DNA of 64,000 nucleotides from Gammaproteobacteria bacterium RIFCSPHIGHO2_12_FULL_36_30 (GCA_001801815.1 MGXU01000006.1:1-64000), one strand, 5' to 3'. Counted from the first letter of the stretch, positions 19,018 through 28,557 are shown. Notes: generated from the sequence alone by a model not told the origin. Translations and numbers: made by a program.

Positions 19018-19043
19018 TTTATGCTGCATAGTTTATGCAGTAA
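19018..19043. repeat. 14-bp repeats, cluster 2
   Basis: TTTATGCTGCATAG followed by TTTATGCAGTAAT repeats the sequence found at 18887-18923 in the same orientation. It overlaps the last codons and stop of the gph-like gene. The two clusters bracket about 95 bases of very AT-rich DNA without genes. Confidence 0.6.
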
Positions 19044-19683
19044 TATAATTGAGGATTTCTGTTGGGGTGTGTGCAATAAAATCTGCACCCCATTCTTGAA
19101 AATCAGTACTAGGCGGATGATAACCGTAAGTGACCGCAACGCTTTTCATATTGGCTGCTTTTGCAGCCATGATATCCGTTTTTAAATCACCAATATAAAT
19201 TGTATCTTCTGGTGCGATGAGCATTTTTTTGCAAGCATATAATAATGGTGCGGGATCAGGTTTTATTTTTTCAAGTGTGTCGCCCATCACAATACATTTT
19301 GCACGTTTGTCTAATTCAAAATGTTTTGTTACGGATTTTGTTAACCAAGTTGGTTTGCTGGTAACAATTCCCCATGGAATTTTTTTTTCATCTAATGTAT
19401 CCAATACTAATTTTATGCCAGGAAAAAAAATTGTATGTTGTGTGGAATTTTTATTATAAGTACGCAAAAAATCTTCTCGAATCGCTTCAAATTTAGGATC
19501 AGATTCTTCGATATTAAATGCAAATGAAATCATTCTTCTGCTTTCACCGTATACTTCTTTTCGAAATAAATCAAAATCAAGCGCTGGTTTTCTTGAGCGC
19601 GCTAATATTAAATTAATTGCGTACGCAAAATCACGCGCGGTATCTAATAATGTGCCATCTAAGTCAAAAAGAATTGCTTTCAC
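19033..19683 (-). CDS. gph: HAD hydrolase, phosphoglycolate phosphatase-like (Gph)
   Basis: A 216-residue HAD phosphatase. Motif I is FDLDGTLLDT at residues 5-14, motif II is VTSKP near 107, motif III is the Lys of KIKPDPAP, and motif IV is YIGDLKTDIMAAKAA. The likely reaction is hydrolysis of 2-phosphoglycolate. It starts at GTG 19683, overlapping the ubiG stop by four bases (GTGA), and ubiG-gph is a common gammaproteobacterial pair. Its 3' end runs into the 14-bp repeat cluster. Related HAD enzymes have other substrates, so the exact activity is less sure than the family. Confidence 0.85.
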   Translation of the reverse strand: MKAILFDLDGTLLDTARDFAYAINLILARSRKPALDFDLFRKEVYGESRRMISFAFNIEESDPKFEAIREDFLRTYNKNSTQHTIFFPGIKLVLDTLDEKKIPWGIVTSKPTWLTKSVTKHFELDKRAKCIVMGDTLEKIKPDPAPLLYACKKMLIAPEDTIYIGDLKTDIMAAKAANMKSVAVTYGYHPPSTDFQEWGADFIAHTPTEILNYITA

Positions 19684-20390
19684 GATATTTTCCGAAAATA
19701 AATTAAATAATTTACATCTACAGAATCACTCAACTCAAATTTATTTTTTACTGGGTGATAAGTAATGCCTTTTAAACCCCGTAAAATAAAATTATTTTTT
19801 TCTGCCCACCGCATTAATTCAGAAGGCTTAATAAATTTTTGATAATGATGCGTGCCTTTGGGTAATAAATTTAAAATATATTCTGCGCCGACAATTGCAG
19901 ATAAAAAAGATTTTACATTGCGATTGATGGTTGATAAAAATAAATAGCCTTGTGGTTTTAATAATTGTGATGCGGATTGAATAATGGAAATTGGATCGGG
20001 CACGTGTTCTAACATTTCCATGCAAGTAATGATATCAAATTGTGCAGGATTATTTTTTGCGAATTCCTCCGCGCTTGATAATGTATAATTAATTTTTAAA
20101 TCTGATTTTTCTGCATGTTGTTTTGCAATTGCAATCGCATCATGACTCATATCAATACCAGTTGCATTTGCGTTTAATTTTGCAAGTGATTCTGTTAAAA
20201 TTCCGCCGCCACAACCAATATCAAGTACATTTTTTCCGCTAATTTCAGCATGTTTTTGAATATATTCTAAACGCAGCGGATTTAATGCATGCAATGGTTT
20301 CATTGGACCATTTATATCCCACCATTCTTTTGCCATCGCGCTGAATTTTGCGATTTCGGATGTGTCGATGTTGTTTGTTGGGATATTCAT
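19680..20390 (-). CDS. ubiG: Ubiquinone biosynthesis O-methyltransferase UbiG
   Basis: A 236-residue SAM-dependent methyltransferase that acts on both O-methylation steps of ubiquinone synthesis. The SAM site VLDIGCGGGILTESLA lies near residue 50, and the later ITCMEMLEHVPDP and KPQGYLFLSTINR segments are UbiG hallmarks. The N terminus (FSAMAKEWWDINGPMKPLHALNP) matches the family and supports ATG 20390. It is coupled to the downstream gph-like gene by a 4-base overlap. A ubiquinone pathway fits the cyo quinol oxidase encoded 5 kb away. Confidence 0.95.
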   Translation of the reverse strand: MNIPTNNIDTSEIAKFSAMAKEWWDINGPMKPLHALNPLRLEYIQKHAEISGKNVLDIGCGGGILTESLAKLNANATGIDMSHDAIAIAKQHAEKSDLKINYTLSSAEEFAKNNPAQFDIITCMEMLEHVPDPISIIQSASQLLKPQGYLFLSTINRNVKSFLSAIVGAEYILNLLPKGTHHYQKFIKPSELMRWAEKNNFILRGLKGITYHPVKNKFELSDSVDVNYLIYFRKIS

Positions 20391-20416
20391 AATTTTTAAT
20401 TTTGTTTCTGTAAATT

Positions 20417-20471
20417 GGTTCACTGCAAAACGCCCTTGTTCCAATCGCTGCGCTCATTTCACGCGGGCTTC
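20417..20471 (+). repeat. Dispersed repeat, copy 1
   Basis: The 24 bases from GGTTCACTGCAAAACG to CCTTGTT (20417-20440) recur exactly on the other strand at 28482-28505, and CACGCGGGCTTC (20460-20471) recurs with one change at 28459-28470. It lies in the gap before ubiG. Confidence 0.6.
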
Positions 20472-20487
20472 TGTGACATCGCTCCTA

Positions 20488-21360
20488 TTATTTGCACGGC
20501 TTGCAATCAAATACATCAGGTTCTGGTTGCAAAGTAACATGATGAATATGAAAATCATCTTCTAATATTTTGGTTAATTTTTTCAAAATAATTTCCCAGC
20601 TACTGATTTCGTGAATATTGATATGCGCTGAAATCGCGACACTTCCTGATGATAATGTCCAAATATGCAAATCGTGAATTTTTAAAACACCATCAACCAT
20701 TAATAATTTTGCAGAAACAGTTTCTAAATTAATATGCACAGGAACACCTTCCATTAAAATGCGCATTGATTCGCGCAAAATACGAAAGCTAGAAATAATA
20801 ATTAAAATGCCTATTAAAATAGATAAAATGGGATCAATTGGAAACCATCCGGTAAAATAAACCACAGCACCTGCAACTAATGCAGAAAATGATCCTAATA
20901 AATCACTTAATACATGCAATAAAGCAGCGCGAATATTAATGGTGCGTTCTGCTTTTGAAAGTAATGCGGCAACAATTAAATTAATGATCATTCCAAAAAA
21001 TGCAATGATCATAACTGTTACGCCATTCACTTTAATGGGCGAGTGAATGCGTTCAATTGCTTCAACAATAATAAAAAGAGAAATAATAAAAAGTATTAAA
21101 CTGCTTACCCATGCCGCTAAAACTTCGGCGCGACCCATTCCGTAGCTGTGTGTTTTTGATGCAGGCTTTTTTGCAATCCATGCTGCGAATGCTGCGATTC
21201 CTAATGCTAATGCATCGGAGATCATGTGACCTGCATCGCCTAATAATGCGAGTGAACCAGCTTGTAAACCAGTTAATGCTTCGATGCAAGCGTAAATTAA
21301 AATAATGGAAAGCGCGATCCATAATATTTTGGAGTGGGAGTGTGAGTGGGTGTGTGCCAT
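20488..21360 (-). CDS. CDF-family cation efflux transporter (Zn2+-type)
   Basis: A 290-residue inner-membrane metal/proton antiporter. It has a His-rich start (MAHTHSHSHSK), about six spans, the metal-site segments SLALLGDAGHMISDALALG in span 2 and ALLHVLSDLLGS in span 5, and a cytosolic C-terminal domain with HDLHIWTLSSG. The two HxxxD-type sites fit zinc-transporting ZitB/CzcD relatives. The last residues include a Cys pair (DCKPCK). ATG 21360 is chosen because the His-rich start is typical; a 14-residue extension is possible. It reads the same way as sohB and ubiG. Confidence 0.9.
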   Translation of the reverse strand: MAHTHSHSHSKILWIALSIILIYACIEALTGLQAGSLALLGDAGHMISDALALGIAAFAAWIAKKPASKTHSYGMGRAEVLAAWVSSLILFIISLFIIVEAIERIHSPIKVNGVTVMIIAFFGMIINLIVAALLSKAERTINIRAALLHVLSDLLGSFSALVAGAVVYFTGWFPIDPILSILIGILIIISSFRILRESMRILMEGVPVHINLETVSAKLLMVDGVLKIHDLHIWTLSSGSVAISAHINIHEISSWEIILKKLTKILEDDFHIHHVTLQPEPDVFDCKPCK

Positions 21361-21370
21361 GTTTTGATTG

Positions 21371-21424
21371 CTCGCTCCGATTTTGCGCTCACGCTTACGC
21401 ATGAGCTTCTGAAAGTCGCTCCGC
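21371..21424. repeat. GC-richer junction repeat related to the 20417 repeat
   Basis: The gap between the CDF gene and sohB carries TGCGCTCA followed by GCTTCTGAAAGTCGCTCC, resembling TGCGCTCA and GCTTCTGTGACATCGCTCC at 20449-20484 on the other side of the CDF gene. Both copies run in the same direction and are richer in GC than their surroundings. Confidence 0.4.
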
Positions 21425-22411
21425 TTATTTTAGTGTGTGGTACAAAGCATTTTGCGCAAATAAACCTAATCGTTTTATTAATGGTTGCTTTATTTTAAAT
21501 TCTAATTCGTAAATATCAAATTCATCTTTTTTACTTAATAAATAATCATCGCTAGTTTGTAAAGTATCGACAAGATTTTTTTCTACGCATTGTGATGCGA
21601 ACCAATGTTCGCCAGTCGCAACTTCATCAATGATCACATTTTTACGATTATTTTTTACAAATGATTTAAATAAATCATGCGTTTCATTTACTTCACTTTG
21701 TAATTTTTCACGACCTTCTTCAGTATTTTTTCCGAAGATAGTGAGTGTGCGTTTATATTCACCCGCAGTAATTTGTTCGAAATCAATATTATTTTTTTGC
21801 AGTAAGCGATGTAAATTCGGTAATTGTGCAATTACGCCAATCGATCCGATAATTGAAAAAGGTGCAGCAATAATTTCATTTGCAACACACGCCATCATGT
21901 AACCACCGCTTGCTGCAACTTTATCAATCGCTGCTACTAAATAAATTTTCGCATCACGCAATCGTTGCAATTGTGAACTCGCTAAACCATATGCGTTAAC
22001 TAAACCACCACCACTTTCTAAACGTAATAAAACGCGATCATCTGATTTTGCTGTTAATAAAATTGCTGTAATACTTTCGCGTAAATCATCGACAGCTGAT
22101 GCTTTAATATCACCATCAAAATTCACGACAAAAATACGTTTTTTGATTTCATCTTTTTTCTTATTTTCTTTCGCAGCTTTTTTATGTGCCGCCTTTAACG
22201 CTTTTTTTTCAGCTTTTAATTGAATGGCTTCATTGACCATTTCGGTCATTTCGTCGTATTTCTCATTTAATTTTTTAATTTGCAACGATCCATTTTCTTC
22301 TGCTTTGGCTTTTGCTTTTAGCGCTAAAATAAGCACTAAAACAGCGATAATGGCAATGACAATTGTGGCAGTTTTTGCGAGAAAAAGACCATATTCTGTG
22401 ATAAATGACAT
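21425..22411 (-). CDS. sohB: Protease SohB (S49 family)
   Basis: A 328-residue membrane-anchored serine protease. It has an N-terminal transmembrane segment (residues 10-30), a Lys/Glu-rich linker typical of the SohB N-terminal domain, then the S49 domain. The nucleophile Ser lies in KVAASGGYMMACVA (near residue 173), and the catalytic Lys is probably in the AGEYKRTLTIFG segment. The length fits SohB rather than the double-length SppA. An AGGAAA site lies before ATG 22411. Confidence 0.93.
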   Translation of the reverse strand: MSFITEYGLFLAKTATIVIAIIAVLVLILALKAKAKAEENGSLQIKKLNEKYDEMTEMVNEAIQLKAEKKALKAAHKKAAKENKKKDEIKKRIFVVNFDGDIKASAVDDLRESITAILLTAKSDDRVLLRLESGGGLVNAYGLASSQLQRLRDAKIYLVAAIDKVAASGGYMMACVANEIIAAPFSIIGSIGVIAQLPNLHRLLQKNNIDFEQITAGEYKRTLTIFGKNTEEGREKLQSEVNETHDLFKSFVKNNRKNVIIDEVATGEHWFASQCVEKNLVDTLQTSDDYLLSKKDEFDIYELEFKIKQPLIKRLGLFAQNALYHTLK

Positions 22412-22550
22412 GTGAATTTCCTAATGATTTTTGAAAGAAAGACATTCTACCTGAATTTAGTTAACTTAACAGCAGAGCACTATTTTATGGCCAACTTATA
22501 TCAGTTACAATGGAACTCAGACGTTTTCCGAATCTTCGCGGAGTTTTGTA

Positions 22551-24026
22551 ATGGAACATTTATTATCCTTCATTGGTTTTACTGATGAGTATATTTTACA
22601 TTTATTAATTTTGCTGATTGTCGTTGCTTTGCTGGTGACATATGTCTGGGACGTGACACAAAAAGAAAATGCAATTTTGCATAATTATCCTGTTATTGGT
22701 CATATTCGCGGAATCGCAGAACATTTAGGTGTTTATTTACGACAATATTTTTATGCACGCGATCGAGAAGAAATGCCATTCAATCGCGATCAACGAGAAT
22801 GGATTTATCACGCATCAAAAGATGTTGATACAACAGTTGGTTTTGGATCAACGCGCGATTTACGTCCACTCGGAACAGTGATGTTTGTTGATGCTCCATT
22901 TCCAACGTTAAATCAAGATGCAGTTGCAACACATCCCATTACATTTGGTTCGCAAACAAAAAATCCTTACACCGCTTCTTCCGTTATTAATATTTCTGCA
23001 ATGAGTTATGGTGCGTTATCAAAAAATGCAGTTTTAGCTTTATCGTACGGCGCAAAAATGGCGGGATGTTGGTTAAATACCGGTGAAGGTGGAATTTCTG
23101 ATTATCATCTTGCGGGCGGTTGCGATTTGATTGCGCAAATTGGCACTGCAAAATACGGGTTTTTAGATGACAATGGAAATTTTTCTGATGAGCGTTTGCG
23201 ATTTCACGCCTCAAATCCCAATATTAAAATGTTTGAAATAAAATTAAGCCAAGGTGCAAAACCTGGCAAGGGTGGAATTTTACCTGCAATAAAAGTAACG
23301 CCAGAAATTGCAAAAATTCGTGGTATTCCGATGGGTGAAGATTCGATTAGTCCAAATCGTCATCCTGAAATTGGAAATTCAGCACAATTACTCGAATTTA
23401 TAAAACATGTTCGTGATGTCACTGAAAAACCAACTGGATTTAAAGTAGTTTTAGGTGGTTTTGAATGGTTGGATGAATTATTTTCATTAATTGTTGAGCG
23501 CGGAATTGAATGCGCGCCTGATTTTATTACATTAGATGGTGCAGAAGGTGGAACAGGCGCAGCGCCAGAATCATTAGCAGATTATGTTGGATTATCAATT
23601 AATGAAACATTGCCTGTTTTAGTGGATAAATTAAAAGAATATGGTTTGCGTGATCGTGTAAAAGTAATTGCTGCTGGAAAAATGGTAACAGCGGGCGCAG
23701 TTACAAAAGCATTATGCATGGGCGCTGATTTTGTAAATTCCGCGCGCGGATTTTTATTTTCATTAGGATGTATTCAAGCGTTGCGTTGCAATAATAATAC
23801 TTGTCCAACAGGAATTACAACGCATAATCCAGCGCGTGTTAAAGGGTTAGATGTAAAAACAAAAGCGTTGCACGTTGCAAATTATGTGCGGCGTGTTAAT
23901 TATGAAGTGGGTGTAATTAGTCATTCGTGTGGTGTGCGTGAACCACGTGAATTAACGCGTAAACATGCAAGAATTGTAACGGGTGCAGGTGTTTCAAAAT
24001 CATTAGCAGAAATATATCCTGAATAA
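22551..24026 (+). CDS. FMN-binding glutamate synthase family protein (GltB-like, membrane-anchored)
   Basis: A 491-residue protein with one or two N-terminal membrane helices (to about residue 35) followed by a domain like the FMN/synthase part of glutamate synthase. Evidence includes INISAMSYGALSKNA, the FEIKLSQGAKPGKGG segment, the GAEGGTGAAPESL phosphate-binding loop and the CNNNTCPTGITTHNP Cys cluster for a 3Fe-4S centre. No amidotransferase domain is present, so it is not a full GltB. Its physiological reaction is unknown. GGAG is well placed before ATG 22551. Confidence 0.88.
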   Translation: MEHLLSFIGFTDEYILHLLILLIVVALLVTYVWDVTQKENAILHNYPVIGHIRGIAEHLGVYLRQYFYARDREEMPFNRDQREWIYHASKDVDTTVGFGSTRDLRPLGTVMFVDAPFPTLNQDAVATHPITFGSQTKNPYTASSVINISAMSYGALSKNAVLALSYGAKMAGCWLNTGEGGISDYHLAGGCDLIAQIGTAKYGFLDDNGNFSDERLRFHASNPNIKMFEIKLSQGAKPGKGGILPAIKVTPEIAKIRGIPMGEDSISPNRHPEIGNSAQLLEFIKHVRDVTEKPTGFKVVLGGFEWLDELFSLIVERGIECAPDFITLDGAEGGTGAAPESLADYVGLSINETLPVLVDKLKEYGLRDRVKVIAAGKMVTAGAVTKALCMGADFVNSARGFLFSLGCIQALRCNNNTCPTGITTHNPARVKGLDVKTKALHVANYVRRVNYEVGVISHSCGVREPRELTRKHARIVTGAGVSKSLAEIYPE

Positions 24027-24109
24027 TGATGTAAACTTGTCCTAGCGCAACTTGCTTAAATCGATCTTTTGTTACAGTGGAATTGTATTTTCGCTGTCAC
24101 GAGGTCGAT

Positions 24110-24193
24110 ATGAAGTTGATTTTGATGCTTGCTTTTAGCGTGTTATTGGTTTCTTCGTCGAGCTTTGCGTGTTGTGTTTGTTTGACTTGCTAA
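24110..24193 (+). CDS. Tiny exported Cys-rich peptide
   Basis: A 27-residue frame from ATG 24110 to TAA 24193 with GAGG five bases before the start. It reads as a signal peptide (MKLILMLAFSVLLVSSSSFA) followed by CCVCLTC. The Ala before the first Cys could be a signal-peptidase I site; there is no canonical lipobox. It is 33 bases before the next gene's start, which has its own strong ribosome site, so the two may be co-transcribed. Function is unknown: a metal-binding or disulfide peptide, or a leader peptide. Confidence 0.5.
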   Translation: MKLILMLAFSVLLVSSSSFACCVCLTC

Positions 24194-24225
24194 AAGGAAT
24201 TTAAAAAATAAATCAAGGAGTGATT

Positions 24226-25437
24226 ATGCCAAGTTCACCAAATCTACCGCCGCCAAGAAACGATACAGCTGTTTTTATGGATGAAGCTAGAGTTCTCATT
24301 CCTAATTCAGAAATTAATTCTGCGGGTTCGATTATTGTTTATCGTCAATTACTCAAACAAATCGCGTGGAATTTTAGTTTTCATTTATTCGATCTTGCAA
24401 GAATTACTTTTCCAATCGTAGCATTGTTAGGTAAAACACTGCGCGAAATATTTGATTTAAAAAATTATGATTTAGAACCTTCAGAATCAATTCAAAAAAC
24501 ATGGTTGGGATTTATTATTTTAGGAATTTCATTACTCGCTGCAATTATCGCAAAAACAGTTAATTATTATCATCCACATTTTGCTGCACAAGATGTTATA
24601 TTTAATATTTTTTCAGGTGTTTATTTAATTTATGCATTAGACTTAATTTCAAGTTCAGGCAGTATCAGCCCGATACCGATAGGATGGTTGATCGCTATCA
24701 TTGCACTAGGTTTACCCGGACTCGTTTTATTTTTTTCAAAATTTAAATCATCTGATTCAGGCGAGCAAATTATTTTTAGTTTAGAAGATTTGAATCGTCT
24801 TAATCCAGCGCGTTTTAATACACAAAGTAAAATTATTAATGGAATAAATGCAGTTGATGCAATGAAACGTGCTTTTGATGCGATGTTTTCATTAGCATGG
24901 ACAATTATTCGCGAAGTAATTGGCAAGACAATGCCACTTGATACTTGGATAATGGGATTAATTGCACTGATGTTAGTGCCAGCTGGAAAAATTGGATATG
25001 AAGCAAGTAATCATCCGAAATGTTATCATGTATATGCTGCATCAACTAAATTTGTGAAAGAAATTTCATTGGATTATTATACTTATTCGGGCATTTTTTA
25101 TTTAATAGCTGTTTTTAGCTGGTGCGATGAAAAAACTTTTTGTTTGGATGATCATTCTCGAACAACATTATCTTACGCGTCATTTTTTATGTCTGGAACT
25201 TTAGCGCTTTTTGCAGCTGCTACAACACAAATTGATTTTAAAAAACGATATGATAAAAATGTGGCGCTTGAAAAAATAATTTCGTCTGTTCCTGGTAAAA
25301 CATATTCGGCAGCGCAATATGTTGCTGGTGGTTGCAGAGCGGCGATTAGTAACGCAAACGCATACTGTAAATTTCTTTATTATAGAATTTCGGATTGTTG
25401 TAAACGTGATCAAGGGGTTGATTACCGCCCCATTTAA
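24226..25437 (+). CDS. Hypothetical multi-pass membrane protein
   Basis: A 403-residue protein with a Pro-rich start (SSPNLPPPRND) and about seven hydrophobic segments, in groups at residues 90-185 and 225-325. The C-terminal 60 residues are polar with several Cys. AAGGAG precedes ATG 24226 by five bases, a very strong site. No family or catalytic motif is recognised. It follows the tiny Cys-rich peptide and precedes the cyo operon, but nothing ties it to either. Confidence 0.6.
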   Translation: MPSSPNLPPPRNDTAVFMDEARVLIPNSEINSAGSIIVYRQLLKQIAWNFSFHLFDLARITFPIVALLGKTLREIFDLKNYDLEPSESIQKTWLGFIILGISLLAAIIAKTVNYYHPHFAAQDVIFNIFSGVYLIYALDLISSSGSISPIPIGWLIAIIALGLPGLVLFFSKFKSSDSGEQIIFSLEDLNRLNPARFNTQSKIINGINAVDAMKRAFDAMFSLAWTIIREVIGKTMPLDTWIMGLIALMLVPAGKIGYEASNHPKCYHVYAASTKFVKEISLDYYTYSGIFYLIAVFSWCDEKTFCLDDHSRTTLSYASFFMSGTLALFAAATTQIDFKKRYDKNVALEKIISSVPGKTYSAAQYVAGGCRAAISNANAYCKFLYYRISDCCKRDQGVDYRPI

Positions 25438-25455
25438 TTTTTTTACTACAATTTC

Positions 25456-25484
25456 TTGACAAGTCTCATTGCCAGTCTTAGAGT
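25456..25484 (+). promoter_or_regulatory. Promoter of the cyo operon
   Basis: A perfect TTGACA (25456-25461) is 17 bp from TAGAGT (25479-25484), about 60 bases before cyoA. No ArcA or Fnr box is obvious by eye. Confidence 0.6.
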
Positions 25485-25546
25485 CACTCATAAAATTTTT
25501 TCAGTTCGAGGTGAGCTGAAATTGTTCAATTGCAGGGATTCTGCCC

Positions 25547-26449
25547 ATGATTAAATTACGGCATGTTTTTTTAATCGGATTTACACTTTTATTAACTGGA
25601 TTATTGTCTGGTTGTCATTTTGCTATTTTAGATCCAAAAGGTGTAATTGCCGCGAGTGAAAAAAAATTATTCGTCGATTCTATTTTCTTGATGCTATTGG
25701 TTGTTGTTCCTGTCATTTTTTTGTCTTGGATTATTCCATATCGTTATCGCGCAAGTAATACAAAAGCCGCATATAAACCTGATTGGGGCCACAGCACAAT
25801 TATGGAAATAATTTGGTGGACCATCCCCTGCATTATTATTTTGATTTTATCGATTTGGACATGGATTTATACGCATAAATTAGATCCATATCGTCCATTA
25901 GCTGCAGATGAAAATACAGTCATGATTGAAGCAGTCGCGCTTGATTGGAAATGGTTGTTTATTTATCCGCAACAACATATCGCAGTCATTAATTATTTAG
26001 AAATTCCAGTTAATAAACCTGTACGATTATTTATTACATCTGATGCGCCGATGAATTCGCTTGAAATTCCGCGTTTAGCTGGACAAATTTATGCGATGAC
26101 AGGAATGCAAACAAAATTAAATTTAATTGCAACTTCAATTGGCGAATATACAGGTTTATCTACAAATTTTAGCGGTGATGGATTTTCTGGCATGCATTTT
26201 AAAGTAAATGTTGTGTCAGAATCTGATTTTGATAAATGGGTGAAGACTGCGCAACAATCTCCAACGCATTTATCACAAGAAGTGTATAACCAAGTGAGAA
26301 AACCAAGCGAAAATAATCCAGTGCAATATTTTTCAGCGCCTGTTCCAGGATTATTTAGCGAAACAGTTATTAAATATATGGGACCCATGCAAGGAATGGT
26401 ATTGGGATATGCAAGCACAGCACAAGGTCGCGCGGCAAAACAAGGTTAA
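25547..26449 (+). CDS. cyoA: Cytochrome o ubiquinol oxidase subunit II
   Basis: A 300-residue lipoprotein subunit of the terminal quinol oxidase. The signal peptide ends in a lipobox (LLSGC, Cys near residue 23), two membrane helices follow, then the periplasmic cupredoxin-like domain with ALDWKWLFIYPQQ. The Cys/His ligands of a CuA centre are absent, as expected for quinol rather than cytochrome c oxidases. It is first in cyoABCD and has its own upstream promoter. Confidence 0.95.
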   Translation: MIKLRHVFLIGFTLLLTGLLSGCHFAILDPKGVIAASEKKLFVDSIFLMLLVVVPVIFLSWIIPYRYRASNTKAAYKPDWGHSTIMEIIWWTIPCIIILILSIWTWIYTHKLDPYRPLAADENTVMIEAVALDWKWLFIYPQQHIAVINYLEIPVNKPVRLFITSDAPMNSLEIPRLAGQIYAMTGMQTKLNLIATSIGEYTGLSTNFSGDGFSGMHFKVNVVSESDFDKWVKTAQQSPTHLSQEVYNQVRKPSENNPVQYFSAPVPGLFSETVIKYMGPMQGMVLGYASTAQGRAAKQG

Positions 26450-26458
26450 GAGAAATTT

Positions 26459-28471
26459 ATGACACTGGATCATTTTTTATTTGGAAAATTAACGCTCGCT
26501 GACATTCCCTATCAAAATCCAATTATTATGGGTGCGGGTGGAGCGATGGTGTTGATTGCTTTGTTTGTTATTGGATTAATTACGTATTATAAAAAATGGC
26601 ATTATTTATGGCATGATTGGCTAACATCAATCGATCATAAAAAAATTGGCATCATGTATATTATTCTTTCTGGCGTGATGTTATTGCGCGGATTTTCAGA
26701 TGCAATCATGATGCGTTCGCAACAAGCAATGGCGGATGGTGCGCATTTAGGTTACTTGCCGCCAGATCATTTCGATCAAATTTTTACTGCGCATGGTGTG
26801 ATCATGATTTTTTTCGTGGCGATGCCGATGATGTTTGGTTTACTAAACATGGCAATACCATTGCAAATTGGCGCGCGCGATGTCGCGTTTCCCTATTTAA
26901 ATTCTTTGAGTTTATGGTTAACAGTTGTTGGTTCGATGTTAGTAAATATTTCATTAATCATCGGTGAATTTGCAAAAACAGGTTGGCTCGCATATCCACC
27001 ATTATCTGGTATTACATATAGTCCTGGTGTTGGTGTCGATTATTATATTTGGGCACTGCAAATTGCAGGTGTTGGAAGTTTATTATCCGGAATTAATTTT
27101 ATGGTAACCATTTTAAAAATGCGTTGCCCTGGAATGACGATGATGAAAATGCCAGTGTTCGCATGGGCTTCATTCAGCGCAATGATTTTAGTTGCGCTTG
27201 CATTTCCAATTTTAACTGCAACATTAGGAATGTTATTTTTAGATCGCTTTTTCGGAATGCATTTTTTCTCCGCTGGGTATGGTGGAAATGCAATGATGTA
27301 TATCAATTTAATTTGGGCGTGGGGACATCCTGAAGTTTATATTTTAATTTTACCTGCGTTTGGAATTTTTTCTGAAGTCGTTCCCACATTTTGTCGAAAA
27401 AAATTATTTGGTTACACAACGATGATTTATGCAACGATTGCAATTACATTTTTATCATTCATCGTTTGGTTGCATCACTTTTTTACGATGGGCGCAGGCG
27501 CAAATGTAAATGCGTTTTTCGGAATCGCTACAATGATTATTGCAATTCCAACCGGTGTAAAAGTTTTTAATTGGTTATTTACGATGTATCGCGGACGCAT
27601 TACATTTTCATCGCCTATGTTGTGGACCATTGGTTTTATTAGTACGTTTGCAATTGGCGGAATGACGGGTGTTGTAATGTCTTTGCCACCAGTTGATTTT
27701 CAATTACATAATAGCGTGTTTTTAGTTGCACATTTCCATAATGTCATTATCGGTGGTGTTGTGTTCGGATATTTTGCGGGCGTGACATATTGGTTTCCAA
27801 AAGTATTTGGTTTTCGTTTGGATGAGAAATGGGGCAAGCGTTCGTTTTGGTTTTGGATAGTTGGATTTTATGTTGCATTTATGCCGTTGTATGCGTTGGG
27901 ATTAATGGGCATGACTCGTCGTCTTGATCATTATCCAGCTGGAAATGGTTGGCATCCGTTGTTGATGATTGCAGCAGCTGGTGCAGCAATTATTGGTGTT
28001 GGTATTTTCTGTCAAGTTGTTCAAGTGATTGTGAGTATTCGTGATCGCAAAGCACCTTTATCGGCTGATCCATGGATTAATGGACGCACGCTCGAATGGT
28101 CTATTCCATCGCCCGCGCCATTTTATAATTTTGCAGTAACGCCTGTTGTGCATCATCGCGATGCGTATTGGGAAATGAAAGAAAAACACGAAATGAATCC
28201 GAATTTGGAATTGCAATCGCATTACGCAGATATTCATATGCCGAGAAATACTGGCGTAGGATTTATTATTGCAATGTTTAGTGGTGTTTTTGGTTTTGGA
28301 ATGGTGTGGGATATTCCTTGGATGATTGGCGGTGGATTAATTGGAATTTTTGCAACTGTCATTGGCCGCACATTTAATTCAAATACTGATTATTATTTAA
28401 AATCAGATGAAATTATGAAAATGGAAAAAGAAAGAATTGAGGCGGGAGCGATATTACAGAAGCCTGCGTGA
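26459..28471 (+). CDS. cyoB: Cytochrome o ubiquinol oxidase subunit I
   Basis: The 670-residue catalytic haem-copper subunit, which reduces O2 and pumps protons. The haem and CuB ligands are visible: His in [11 protein letters not shown], the cross-linked His-Tyr pair in [13 protein letters not shown], the two His of [10 protein letters not shown], and the His pair of [11 protein letters not shown]. The length and the HKKIGIMYI start of the core agree with CyoB. The gene follows cyoA after 9 bases. Its stop codon lies inside a dispersed repeat (28459-28505). Confidence 0.97.
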   Translation: MTLDHFLFGKLTLADIPYQNPIIMGAGGAMVLIALFVIGLITYYKKWHYLWHDWLTSIDHKKIGIMYIILSGVMLLRGFSDAIMMRSQQAMADGAHLGYLPPDHFDQIFTAHGVIMIFFVAMPMMFGLLNMAIPLQIGARDVAFPYLNSLSLWLTVVGSMLVNISLIIGEFAKTGWLAYPPLSGITYSPGVGVDYYIWALQIAGVGSLLSGINFMVTILKMRCPGMTMMKMPVFAWASFSAMILVALAFPILTATLGMLFLDRFFGMHFFSAGYGGNAMMYINLIWAWGHPEVYILILPAFGIFSEVVPTFCRKKLFGYTTMIYATIAITFLSFIVWLHHFFTMGAGANVNAFFGIATMIIAIPTGVKVFNWLFTMYRGRITFSSPMLWTIGFISTFAIGGMTGVVMSLPPVDFQLHNSVFLVAHFHNVIIGGVVFGYFAGVTYWFPKVFGFRLDEKWGKRSFWFWIVGFYVAFMPLYALGLMGMTRRLDHYPAGNGWHPLLMIAAAGAAIIGVGIFCQVVQVIVSIRDRKAPLSADPWINGRTLEWSIPSPAPFYNFAVTPVVHHRDAYWEMKEKHEMNPNLELQSHYADIHMPRNTGVGFIIAMFSGVFGFGMVWDIPWMIGGGLIGIFATVIGRTFNSNTDYYLKSDEIMKMEKERIEAGAILQKPA

Positions 28472-28505
28472 AGCGTAGCGTAACAAGGGCGTTTTGCAGT
28501 GAACC
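28459..28505 (-). repeat. Dispersed repeat, copy 2
   Basis: Inverted relative to the copy at 20417-20471. The 24-base core is identical and a second 12-base block differs at one position. The inner part is shorter (11 versus 19 bases). This copy covers the last codons and stop of cyoB, so it supplies the C-terminal residues of the protein. Confidence 0.6.
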
Positions 28506-28557
28506 ATCTACAACGACAAATATTTAATTTACATTTTAATTTAAAGTAGAGAATAAA

